This document shows positions 55,972 through 64,000 of a stretch of 64,000 bases of DNA, piece after piece. Under the pieces are notes generated by a model. The model was not told the DNA's origin and did no database searches. It was given only the letters and a program-made list of their open reading frames with translations. The stretch lies in assembly GCF_016718685.1 (NCBI RefSeq), contig NZ_JADKCX010000030.1, positions 15,066 to 79,065 on the forward strand, written 5' to 3'. Origin of the DNA: Haliscomenobacter sp. Lineage in GTDB: Bacteria; Bacteroidota; Bacteroidia; Chitinophagales; Saprospiraceae. Position 1 is the stretch's first letter; each line of letters begins with the position of its first letter. The position numbers were made by a program, and so were the translations under genes.

Positions 55972-58827
55972 CTACAACTCCAACAAAAACCGACTCACAT
56001 TCGCTAAATCCTCCTCCGACAAGCCCAAGGCACTTGGATCGGGCATCAAAGAACCCGGCTGCTTGCTGCGTTTGGAAACCTTATTGGCCGGGAAGGCGTG
56101 TTGTTGCCCCAGCAAATCGCGGATGACCAGCGTTTGGCCATCGGCCACAATAAACCCAAAAGCCGATTCCCCCTCCGTGGTATTGACCGTCCAGGCCTCG
56201 TAGCCAAAAACGATCCCCGCTGAGGGATTCACGATGGCGTCCAGCAAGCTGACCCGGTCAAATTTGTTTTTGATTTGGGTGAGATCCGGGCCGATGTTCA
56301 AACCAATTTTTCCGGCCTTGTGGCAATTGGCACAAGAATTTTGGAAGACCTTTTTGCCCTTGGCCACACTCCCCGTTTGTGCCGCAATGTTTGGAATCAC
56401 CCAGGCCTTGTCACTCCCCGGGCGTTTGAAATAATTGCCCGCCTGGATGCGTACGGCCAGACTCTGGTTCTCGAAGATGTTTTTGCCAATCACCTCGTAC
56501 AGGTCTTTGCTCAGTTTGTTTTCCGCCAATAAGCCGATCAACATTTGGCCACCGAGGGAGTCTTTGGCCATCCGTCCGGCGGTGTTTTGCCGTTCAGCTG
56601 TGGCAATATTCAAATTGAGCAACCTTTCACGTTGGGCTTTCACTTGTGCCATTTTTTTCTCCATCGCCAGATTTAAGCCAGTAGTTTGCCATTCCAGCAA
56701 GTTTGCCCAATCGTTGGTTTGGCGAAAAGCCAGCCAGTATTTGGCTTGCTCGGCCACGTCGGGCAAGGGGCTTTTGCTCAGGGCGAGCATGGCCTCGGCG
56801 GCGCTGCGGTCTTTAACATACGCCAGGCCAGTGATGGCGTGTTGGCGGGCTGTCGCGCTGGAGTTGGCCGCTGTTGCCCAGTTCTTGAGTTGATCCACGG
56901 CAGCAGCGGGGTGTAGGCGCCAGGCCAATTTGCGCCAAACAGCCTCCGTTAGCGCGGGGGTCAGGTTTTGCAACAACGGCCAGATTTTGGCAGCATCCTC
57001 TCCTACGGCCATGCCAATGGCTTCCAATTCCCAGGCATTGCTGCCGTCGTACTGTTTGATCAGCGAGAGCAAAATGGGCTGCTTGTTTGCCCAGGGCTGA
57101 TCCCGCAAGGCAATGGCGATTTCGCGCCGCAACATCGGCATAGCTGAAGTAGCGTACTGCGTACAAAGCGCCAACAGTTGATCTGCGGGTAAAACGCCAC
57201 GCAAAGTACGGAAGCTCGCTATGGCCAGACGTTCGTCCTGGGTGTTTTTCAACAAAGGTTCCAAAGTGGGGAGTAGCGCATTGACGGGCAATATTTTTCC
57301 CAACAAAAAAACCGCCCGGGCACGGACGTAGGGATTGGAGGACTGGAGCAAAGCTTGTACACCAGCAATGGCCGCACTGCCTTGTCGCAACAAAGCCTGT
57401 TGACCTTGGGCGCGTACATTGGGCGCGGGATTCTGGAACGCGGCCAACTGCCCTTCGACAGTGCTCAAGTCTATTTTGGGCGCACGTAAAGTTTTGCCTT
57501 TGGGCGTGATGCGGTAAATGCGGCCATAGCCCGTGCTGTCTTTCATTTGGTGCCCGCCTACCACGGGGTCATACCAATCGGCTACGTACATGGCGCCGTC
57601 GGTGCCGATCATCACGTCGGAGGGGCGAAACCACTTGCTGAGGTCGCTGCGGTGTTTGGCGTCGTTCCAGTAATACGCCTCATCGTCCTGAGAAACAGAA
57701 CTGAGCAGGTGTTGTTTTTTCCCCAAATCGAAACCAGCGCCTTGGGGTTTCGGCCAATAGGCAAAAATGACGTTGCGCCCGGCCTCGGCGCTGAGGAGCA
57801 TGCCCCGGTATTTTTCACCCAGGCCATCGCCTTCATTGACTGCTACGCCAGTGGGTGAACCCGCTCCGGTATTGTCGCCCGCAGGGATAAATCCGGGGTC
57901 TTCCTGGTGCCAGTGGGCGGTGAACATGTCTTGTCCAGGGCGCTGGTCGGCATTCCAATAGCGGGTGCCATCAGCGCTGAAAAACCCGGCATTGCCCCCT
58001 TCCATGAGCCAGGTGACCCGGCAGGTCACCACCTGATCGTCGTTGTCGTTTTGCCACATGTCGCCATAGCTGTCGATGGCGGTTTCGTAGCTGTTGCGGA
58101 AACCGTGCCCGAGCACCCGCAGCCCAGTACCATCGGGATTGATGCAAAGTTGTAGGCCACCGACCCAAACTTTACCATCGTCGCTGCGTTGGTTGCCTTC
58201 GTTTTTGGTGTTGTAGGGCGATCCTCCGGTGTAGACGCTGCCCGCGCGGAGGTTCCAACCGGCCTTGTCTCGCACATGGTGTGGCCCGGCATTGCCTACG
58301 TTGAAGTACCATTTTCCATCGGGGCCGGTGACTACCGAATGCAGGGAGTGGTCGTGGTCTTTGCCACCAAATCCCGTGAGCAGGATTTCTTTTTTATCGG
58401 CTTTATCGTCGCCATCTTCGTCGGTATATAGGATCAGGTTGGGTGCGCAGGACACGATGACCTGTTTGCCCAGCACGGCAATACCCAGGGGTGAAACGAG
58501 GTCTTTGTCTTGCACAAATACTTTGGAAGCATCGGCTTTGCCATCCCCGTCTGTATCTTCCAGAATCATGACGCGATCACCCTTTTGGTGGTGCAAATGA
58601 TGGAGGGTATCGTTATTGAAGTTGCGGTAATTGACGGCCTCAGTGACCCAGATGCGGCCTCGGCTATCCACGTCCATATTGGTGGGGTTGTAAAAGAGGG
58701 GACTTTCGGCCCAGAGGGTCACCTCCAAGTCGTCGGGGAGGTAGAGTTTGAGGGGGTCTTGGGGCTGAGGATCGAAGAACAAAGAGATCAAAAAGAGGAA
58801 AAGTATGGAGGAAAAATAACGAGTCAT
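55972..58827 (-). CDS. PVC-type heme-binding dehydrogenase with HEAT repeats and C-terminal cytochrome c
   Basis: Intact 951-residue protein. Signal peptide (about 1-20); PVC-type beta-propeller dehydrogenase domain (about 25-450; LYLPDDLEVTLWAESPLFYN, IGTDGAMYVADWYDP); HEAT-like helices (about 460-790); cytochrome c at the C-terminus with CANCH near residue 830 and a candidate Met ligand in GSLMPDP. Calcium-like loops DTDGDGKAD and DEDGDDKAD lie near residues 90 and 140. Probable periplasmic sugar or sugar-alcohol oxidase feeding c-type cytochromes; substrate unknown. Begins 130 bp downstream of a TIM-barrel epimerase gene on the same strand, with a perfect hairpin between. Confidence 0.87.
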   Translation of the reverse strand: MTRYFSSILFLFLISLFFDPQPQDPLKLYLPDDLEVTLWAESPLFYNPTNMDVDSRGRIWVTEAVNYRNFNNDTLHHLHHQKGDRVMILEDTDGDGKADASKVFVQDKDLVSPLGIAVLGKQVIVSCAPNLILYTDEDGDDKADKKEILLTGFGGKDHDHSLHSVVTGPDGKWYFNVGNAGPHHVRDKAGWNLRAGSVYTGGSPYNTKNEGNQRSDDGKVWVGGLQLCINPDGTGLRVLGHGFRNSYETAIDSYGDMWQNDNDDQVVTCRVTWLMEGGNAGFFSADGTRYWNADQRPGQDMFTAHWHQEDPGFIPAGDNTGAGSPTGVAVNEGDGLGEKYRGMLLSAEAGRNVIFAYWPKPQGAGFDLGKKQHLLSSVSQDDEAYYWNDAKHRSDLSKWFRPSDVMIGTDGAMYVADWYDPVVGGHQMKDSTGYGRIYRITPKGKTLRAPKIDLSTVEGQLAAFQNPAPNVRAQGQQALLRQGSAAIAGVQALLQSSNPYVRARAVFLLGKILPVNALLPTLEPLLKNTQDERLAIASFRTLRGVLPADQLLALCTQYATSAMPMLRREIAIALRDQPWANKQPILLSLIKQYDGSNAWELEAIGMAVGEDAAKIWPLLQNLTPALTEAVWRKLAWRLHPAAAVDQLKNWATAANSSATARQHAITGLAYVKDRSAAEAMLALSKSPLPDVAEQAKYWLAFRQTNDWANLLEWQTTGLNLAMEKKMAQVKAQRERLLNLNIATAERQNTAGRMAKDSLGGQMLIGLLAENKLSKDLYEVIGKNIFENQSLAVRIQAGNYFKRPGSDKAWVIPNIAAQTGSVAKGKKVFQNSCANCHKAGKIGLNIGPDLTQIKNKFDRVSLLDAIVNPSAGIVFGYEAWTVNTTEGESAFGFIVADGQTLVIRDLLGQQHAFPANKVSKRSKQPGSLMPDPSALGLSEEDLANVSRFLLEL

Positions 58828-58866
58828 GTGTTGCGATTTGATCCGCCTGCGGCGGGGTTTTTATAG

Positions 58867-58941
58867 CCCGCAGATCACGCAGATTTACGCAGATTTTTCT
58901 CAAAAGGAGAAAAATCTGCGTAAATCTGCGTGATCTGCGGG
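58867..58941. repeat. Perfect 35-bp-arm hairpin, GCAGATTT family
   Basis: Arms 58867-58901 and 58907-58941 are exact complements with a 5-base loop (AAAAG). Units CGCAGATCACGC and AGATTTACGCAGATTT repeat with a 9-base period. It lies between two minus-strand genes (the epimerase and the cytochrome dehydrogenase). Confidence 0.88.
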
Positions 58942-58984
58942 GGAAATATGTTTTAATGTATCCGCCGAAAGCGGTGCTAAATTT

Positions 58985-59854
58985 TCATTGAAACAATCCT
59001 TTCAGGAACGCCAAATTGTGCTGATAAGCCGTCAGCACATCATCTCCATCCGGCTTTGCCCATTCAATTTGCATCCAATGGTCGCCGCGATAGCCGATTT
59101 CCCGTAAGGCCGTGGCTACACGGGGCCAATCAATAGTACCTTTTCCCAGGAGAAGTCGATTTTCCTTCATGTGCAGTTCGCAGATGTTAGTTTTGCCCAA
59201 GGTTTTTAATTCCTGATAGATGTCGTTGCCGGCATCGGCGGCATTGCGAAAATCGTAAAAAACCTTGATGGCCGGAGAGCCTACCTCGCGCATGATGTGC
59301 AAGTGCTCCTCAGCGGTGAGGTAAGATTCGATGCCCAGGGTAACCCCGGCGCGTTCGGCCTTTGGGGCTACTTTTTTTAGGCGTTGAATCACCTCGGCGA
59401 TGCCTGCGGGGTCATTGCGCAGGTCGTTTTTGACAAAAAAAGCCAGGAGTACCACTTTCACGCCAAAGGCGCGGGCCACATCGATGCTGTCGGATACCCA
59501 TTGCTCGGTGCGCGGGTCGGACTTGTATGGCACATTGTTGAGTTCGCTGATGGCAAGGCTGCTGATTTTTACCCCGGTGTTTTTGCTGGCGGCCAGGTAT
59601 TGGGCTTGTATTTCGGGTTTGCGTAGGTGCAAGTCATTGGCCAGGTTGCCCAGGTTTACCTGAATGCCCTGGAGACCAATATTTTTAGCCAGCTCAAAAG
59701 CTTCAATATTGGCACTTTTGCCTAGTGACCAATCACAAGCACCGATGTTAAACCGGCGTTTAAAATCGACCCAAAAGTCGAGTGAAGGATGTAGCGCATG
59801 GCCGATACCAAGTAAGGCAGCGCTGTGCAACAATTGGCGACGAGATAGGGACAT
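58985..59854 (-). CDS. Exported sugar phosphate isomerase/epimerase family TIM barrel
   Basis: Protein of 289 residues. The N-terminus MSLSRRQLLHSAALLGIGHA has a twin-arginine-like signal, so it is probably exported folded. The barrel follows (NIGACDWSLGKSANIEAFEL; GLQGIQVNLGN). Likely metal ligands: Glu in LGIESYLTAEE, Asp in VFYDFRNAAD, His in CELHMKENRL, and Glu in MQIEWAKPDGD. Such secreted barrels accompany ThuA and PVC-type dehydrogenases and are suspected keto-sugar epimerases or lyases. It is the upstream partner of the cytochrome dehydrogenase at 55972. Confidence 0.83.
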   Translation of the reverse strand: MSLSRRQLLHSAALLGIGHALHPSLDFWVDFKRRFNIGACDWSLGKSANIEAFELAKNIGLQGIQVNLGNLANDLHLRKPEIQAQYLAASKNTGVKISSLAISELNNVPYKSDPRTEQWVSDSIDVARAFGVKVVLLAFFVKNDLRNDPAGIAEVIQRLKKVAPKAERAGVTLGIESYLTAEEHLHIMREVGSPAIKVFYDFRNAADAGNDIYQELKTLGKTNICELHMKENRLLLGKGTIDWPRVATALREIGYRGDHWMQIEWAKPDGDDVLTAYQHNLAFLKGLFQ

Positions 59855-59935
59855 GGATCTGATGTTTAATGCCCGTTAAGTTAAGCACATTTTCTGGGCA
59901 GGACGGTTTTTTTCAGCCAAAAAACAAACAATCAA

Positions 59936-60044
59936 GTGTCCGATTCCGAACACAAACTGTCCACAACTGGACATGGTTTTTGAATAAAATCATTTTTACT
60001 TTGCTGATAATCAACACTTAATAAAGTTGGCATGGTCTATGACT
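59936..60044 (+). promoter_or_regulatory. Candidate sigma-54 promoter with two upstream activator sites for the permease-ATPase-TolC operon
   Basis: Two inverted repeats of the form TGTCC-N6-GGACA lie 21 bp apart: TGTCCGATTCCGAACA (59937-59952) and TGTCCACAACTGGACA (59958-59973), the second with perfect arms. About 55 bp downstream, TTGGCATGGTCTATGAC (60027-60043) fits the -24 part of a sigma-54 promoter with the -12 G correctly spaced, but GA replaces GC. The spacing of two helical turns is typical for NtrC-type activators. Regulation is inferred. Confidence 0.5.
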
Positions 60045-60131
60045 TATTGAGTACATGTACTTGTTACCGACTCTTGTAAGAATATTTTCACTGACTGTTG
60101 TTTCATACTAATCTCGTTGCAATTCGCTCTA

Positions 60132-60174
60132 GGTTGGGGGCAGGCAAAGGCGCTTGCTCCAACCCTGGGTTTTT
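60132..60174 (+). promoter_or_regulatory. Possible leader stem-loop upstream of the permease operon
   Basis: GGTTGG (60132) pairs with CCAACC (60159-60164) across a GC-rich loop, and a run of five T follows at 60170-60174, 27 bp before the start codon. It could be an attenuator. The stem is short and the interior pairing imperfect. Apart from this and the sigma-54 candidate, the 346-bp gap holds nothing I can identify. Confidence 0.3.
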
Positions 60175-60200
60175 GAATGCCAATACAAACGAATCAAACC

Positions 60201-62599
60201 ATGCTCTATACCCAACTCAAATTTGCTATCCGCAACCTCTGGCGCAATAAGTTTTACAGCATGATCAACATTGGTGGCCTGGCCGTAGGTATTGCGGTCA
60301 GTATGCTGATTCTGGTTTTTGTGGGGCATGAGTTGAGTTTTGATCGGTTTCATAAAAATGCCGATAACATTTACCGCGTGAAGGTTACCTTCAAATTTGG
60401 CGAACAGGAAATGCAAGGCACAGGCATGTCGGCCTACATGGGGCCAGCCCTCAAAGAAAGTACGGCGGGCGTGAAGGACTACGTACGGATGTTCACTTCT
60501 TTTAATGAAAAACTAACGTTCAAAAGTGACGCTGACCATATTTTTACGAAAAACGATTTGTACTCGCCGACCCTAGCTACTTCCAAGGTATTCAGTTTTT
60601 TTTCAAGGTGATCCACGCACTGCCCTGGATCAGCCTGGAAAAATAGTAGTGAGTGAATCCATTGCCGAGAAATATTTTGGCGACAGCGACGTATTGGGCC
60701 GTACCTTGACGCTCAACAATGGCTTGAATTTCGTCATCAGTGGGGTCATCAAAAATGCCCCCTCCAATGCCTCGCTTGCTTTCGACATCATTGCGCCCCT
60801 TGCAATCCTTGTTTGCTTTTCAACAATTGCTCAATCCTGACCAAAAAGATGATTTGCTCAAAGTGGACAACGTGGTGCGTCCGGGTTCCTTTCAGACCTA
60901 CCTGCATTTGGCTAATCCTTCCATCCAAGCATCAGTTTTGAACAACATCCCTAAGCTAATGCGACGGGGCAAAATATCAGAATCAGAAATCAAAAGCCAC
61001 AAATTTGTGCTCTCTGCGCTCACCGATCTCCACATGGGTGAAAGTACCAGTGGCGAGGCGCGAGGCATCAGCAATGTATACATTTTTGCAGGGGTGGCCT
61101 TGTTGATCATTTTGCTGGCCCTGCTCAATTACATGAGTTTGACCACCGCTCGGGCCACCGAACGCGCTCGGGAAGTAGGGGTACGCAAAGCCTTGGGCGC
61201 TTTTCGGGGGGAACTGATTGGTCAGTTTTATGGAGAGTCGGTGCTGGTTACTTGCCTCTCTTTTGCACTGGGATTTGGTCTGGCTTTTTTGCTACGGCCC
61301 ATCTTTTTTGATCGTCTTGATCTCCAAATTGATGCGGCCTTTATGCTGAGTCCGATCGTGGTACTGCCAATGCTGGGCTTGATGCTGGCTTGTATTGTAC
61401 TGGCAGGAGCTTATCCATCCTTGGTACTCTCGGCTTTCCGGCCCGTGGAAGTGTTGAAAGGTCGTTTTTTAAAAAGCAGCAAAGGGGGGATACAGATCCG
61501 CCAAAGCATCACCGTGTTTCAGTTCGTTGCCTCCATTGTGTTGGTCATTGCCGCTTTGGTGGCCCAGCAGCAACTCAGTTATTTGCAATCGCGCAAACTG
61601 GGTATGAACAAGGATCAAATCATGATGATGACGCCCTCAGCAGAAGGTTACCACGCTTTCCGCAACGCCGTTTCTCAATTGAATGGAATCGAAAAAACGG
61701 GCAGTGCCTCTTTGGCCCTGTTTAAAGATTACAATTCGATTTTTTTCGTCACCTCACCGATCAATAAAAAAGAAGTACCCCTCCATACCCTTGGGGTTGA
61801 CGCAGGTTTGATCGATATGTTGGGTTTGACGTGGAAAATTCCGCCAGCTGATTTAAAAAACACGGCAGGCTGGCAGGGGAAATTGGTCTTAAATGCCCTG
61901 GCGGCCAAAGATTTGGGGGTAACATCTCTGGCACAGGCGAATGAAGTAGGCAGCATTTTAGGACAACCTATGGTCGGTGTGTTAAACGATTTTTACTTCA
62001 GTGAAATGAGCCTGAATCAAAAAACACCATTAGCCATGTCGATTGTGGGCGAAGATTTTAAAGGCACTTTGTACTTGCAGTTGTCGAAAACAGCCGATGT
62101 GCAGGCTAGCATGGCTGCGATTGGAAAGCAGTACAAAAAACATTGCCCCGATAAACCCTTTGAATATTTCTTTCTGGACGAAAGTTTTGATACCCTGTTT
62201 AAAGCCGAAGACCGCATGGCCAAACTATTTGGCATCTTTACGGGACTGGCTATCTTTATCTCTTGCCTGGGGCTTTTTGGACTGGCTGCTTATGCAACCG
62301 CTCGGCGCGCCAAAGAAATTGGCATCCGCAAAGTGCTGGGGGCTACCGTAGGCAATGTGATGAGTTTGTTATCGACCGAATTTTTGCGACCAGTCTTATT
62401 GGCCATCCTCATTGCCAGTCCGATTGCCTGGTACCTGATGGAGCAATGGCTGAAAAAGTTCACTTACCGGATTGAGGTGGAATGGTGGATTTTTGCAGCG
62501 GCGGGCCTTAGTGTGATTGTACTGGCCCTGCTCACAGTGAGTATCCAAAGCCTGCGTACCGCGCTGGCGAATCCAGTAACCGCGATTAAAAACGAATGA
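60201..62599 (+). CDS. FtsX-type ABC transporter permease (MacB-like), frameshifted as read
   Basis: About 800 residues when repaired, starting MLYTQLKFAIRNLWRNKFYS at the ATG 60201; an upstream ATG lacks the family start. Periplasmic core (about 40-260), first FtsX unit (LLNYMSLTTARATERAREVG), second periplasmic domain, and final FtsX unit (FGLAAYATARRAKEIGIRKV). Three indels near the N-terminal third: a T8 run at 60596-60603 one short, a missing G near 60617, and an extra C in the C4 run at 60796-60799. Repaired, it reads VSESIAEKYFGDSDVLG and DIIAPLQSLFAFQQL. Next genes encode its probable ATPase and a TolC-like channel. Homologous to 48392-50851. Confidence 0.88.
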
Positions 62600-62621
62600 C
62601 AACTACAATTTATACCAACAC

Positions 62622-63305
62622 ATGTTGCAATTAAAAAACATAGCTAAGTACCACAGCAATGGCATCCAGAAAAACTGGGTACTGAAGGACATTAGCACAA
62701 CCATTTTTGAAGGTGAATTTGTATCCATCATGGGGCCTTCCGGGGCGGGCAAAAGTACCCTGCTGAACATCATCGGCATGTTGGAAGAACCCAGTGGCGG
62801 TGAGTATTACTTCCTGGATGAGCCCGTACACAAACTTTCGGAAAAAAAGCGCACCGACCTGTACAAGCACTACATCGGGTTTGTATTTCAGCAATATCAC
62901 CTGATTGATGAGCTGACGGTATATGAGAACCTCGAAACGCCCCTTTTGTACAAAAAAGTTTCTTCTTCCGAGCGCAAAAGCCGGGTAGCAGATATTTTGG
63001 ATCGATTTAACATGGTGGCTAAAAAGGATTTATTTCCCAATCAGCTTTCGGGGGGCCAACAGCAGTTGGTGGGCATTGCCCGCGCACTCATCGGCCAACC
63101 CAAGCTGATTTTAGCCGACGAACCTACGGGTAACCTGCAATCGGCTCAAGCGGATGAGATCATGCAAATCTTCAAAAAGCTCAATGAAGAAGAAAAGGTA
63201 TCGATCATTCAGGTAACCCACAGCGAAAAAAACGCGGCTTACGCCGAACGGGTCATTCACTTGTTGGATGGACATGTTGAACGGGAAGAAAGATTCACCA
63301 GATAA
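62622..63305 (+). CDS. ABC transporter ATP-binding protein (LolD/MacB type)
   Basis: Protein of 227 residues. Walker A GPSGAGKST near residue 38; Q-loop FVFQQYHLIDELTVYENLE; signature NQLSGGQQQLVGIARAL; Walker B LILADEPTGNLQS; switch His in VTHSEKNA. These features match the LolD/MacB/FtsE group that powers FtsX-type permeases. Begins 22 bp after the permease stop, and a TolC-like gene follows, so it is the motor of this export complex. The periplasmic adaptor (HlyD) is not in the window. Confidence 0.95.
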   Translation: MLQLKNIAKYHSNGIQKNWVLKDISTTIFEGEFVSIMGPSGAGKSTLLNIIGMLEEPSGGEYYFLDEPVHKLSEKKRTDLYKHYIGFVFQQYHLIDELTVYENLETPLLYKKVSSSERKSRVADILDRFNMVAKKDLFPNQLSGGQQQLVGIARALIGQPKLILADEPTGNLQSAQADEIMQIFKKLNEEEKVSIIQVTHSEKNAAYAERVIHLLDGHVEREERFTR

Positions 63306-63432
63306 GTTGAAAAGTTTGGGGTTGAAAAGTTGAAGAGTTATCAGTAAAGCAAGATTTGTTATCATGGCATAACATAGTATTACCCTTAACTTACGGCTAT
63401 TTTTCAACACTACACTCTTCAACCTTTCAACT
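63304..63432. repeat. Loose inverted repeat of TTGAAAAG units
   Basis: Left arm (63305-63337) has GTTGAAAAG and TTGAAGAG units; right arm (63400-63432) has TTTTTCAAC, CTCTTCAAC and CTTTCAACT. Pairing is imperfect. It lies between the ATPase and TolC-like genes of one operon and resembles the element at 20502-20661. Confidence 0.5.
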
Positions 63433-63446
63433 AAAAATATTGGCAC

Positions 63447-64000
63447 ATGAAAAATATTCTACTGGCGCTCAGCTTACTCATCATTGGAGCACCAATAGCT
63501 TTGGCACAAACAACCTTGAGTTTGGATGAGTGTATGCGCATTGCCTTGGAGAATAACCTGCAAATCAAAAATTCGGGCTATCAACTCGATTTGGCGGAAG
63601 TATCATTGCGGCAAACCCGGGCACAGCAATTACCCGACCTGAGCCTGAATTTTGGCCAAAACTTTAACTTTGGCCGCAGCATCGACGTCAATACCAACCA
63701 GCGCATCGATGAAGTTTTTCTCAGCAATGGTTATGGTTTGAACTTGTCAGTGCCCATTTTTAATGGTTTTGGGCTAAAATACCAGGGGCAACAACAGAAG
63801 CAAGCCATTCAGGCCGGCATCAAAGATGTGGAAGCCAGCAAAAACCTGATTCGCCGCAACATCATTACGTTTTACCTCAATGCCCTGGCCAATCAGGAGC
63901 TTTTCCGCGTAGCTCAGGAACAAGCCAACGCTACCCGTCAGCAGATTGAATTGGCTCAAAAAAGAGTCTCCGCCGGAGTGGCCAACGAGATCGTGGTGTA
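63447..64000 (+). CDS. TolC family outer-membrane channel protein (partial, cut by window end)
   Basis: At least 184 residues; the frame is open to the end of the window. Signal peptide (residues 1-20, APIALAQ); then TTLSLDECMRIALENNLQIK, the classic TolC/OEP repeat start; ARAQQLPDLSLNFGQNFNFG; SVPIFNGFGLKYQ; and a long amphipathic helix with QANATRQQIELAQKRVSAGV. TolC proteins form outer-membrane and periplasmic tunnels for efflux. It follows the FtsX-type permease and ATPase genes, giving a tripartite export system. Confidence 0.92.
   Translation, partial: MKNILLALSLLIIGAPIALAQTTLSLDECMRIALENNLQIKNSGYQLDLAEVSLRQTRAQQLPDLSLNFGQNFNFGRSIDVNTNQRIDEVFLSNGYGLNLSVPIFNGFGLKYQGQQQKQAIQAGIKDVEASKNLIRRNIITFYLNALANQELFRVAQEQANATRQQIELAQKRVSAGVANEIVV

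Overview
The window reads as a chromosomal segment of a Bacteroidota bacterium, most likely Saprospiria (Haliscomenobacter-like). This rests on a SusC/SusD pair, a gingipain/PorU-type sortase-like protein of type IX secretion, an OmpH-type chaperone, a TAnnTTTG-type promoter and many FtsX-type permeases and PVC-type cytochromes. The taxonomic call is inference; no rRNA or tRNA gene was seen.

Layout. (1) 126-542: decayed DUF1016/YhcG nuclease gene. (2) 569-11043, minus strand: a sugar-oxidation block with two PVC-type heme-binding dehydrogenases (one fused to an SGNH domain), a D-2-hydroxyacid dehydrogenase, a VOC protein, an enolase-superfamily dehydratase, a TIM-barrel sugar isomerase/epimerase and a ThuA protein. 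(3) 11215-28524: mostly housekeeping and envelope genes: CvpA, lysoplasmalogenase, a FemAB-like acyltransferase overlapping a PorU-like C25 protease, rhomboid protease, GH73 glucosaminidase, OmpH, radical SAM/SPASM protein, TPR protein, lipoprotein, small membrane protein and a secreted alpha/beta hydrolase. (4) 28652-45206: a polysaccharide-utilisation locus. SusC, SusD, a GH9-like protein, a toroid protein, a sodium:solute symporter and an FAD oxidoreductase lie on the minus strand. A LacI-type regulator with an N-terminal transposase-like zinc ribbon and a second FAD oxidoreductase diverge on the plus strand. (5) 45398-50851: FMN_bind-like protein, NhaA, lipoprotein, FtsX-type permease. (6) 51009-55690, minus: D-glucarate catabolism (aldolase, GntP permease, tartronate semialdehyde reductase, glucarate dehydratase). 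(7) 55972-59854: third PVC-type cytochrome and second TIM-barrel epimerase. (8) 60201-64000: permease, ATPase and TolC genes of an export system, the last cut by the window end.

Functionally the window is dominated by uptake and oxidation of sugars and sugar acids: periplasmic cytochrome dehydrogenases and FAD enzymes, followed by dehydratases, aldolase and reductase that would deliver pyruvate and glycerate.

Two features cut across the window. First, eleven genes are interrupted by roughly twenty 1-2 base indels, mostly single-base losses in short homopolymers, and a twelfth carries an in-frame stop. This looks like residual sequencing error rather than gene decay, so I report these genes at full length. 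Second, many intergenic gaps hold long inverted repeats (arms up to 46 bp) built from short 7-9 bp units in three sequence families. Two FtsX-type permease genes also share a candidate sigma-54 promoter with upstream TGTCC-N6-GGACA sites.
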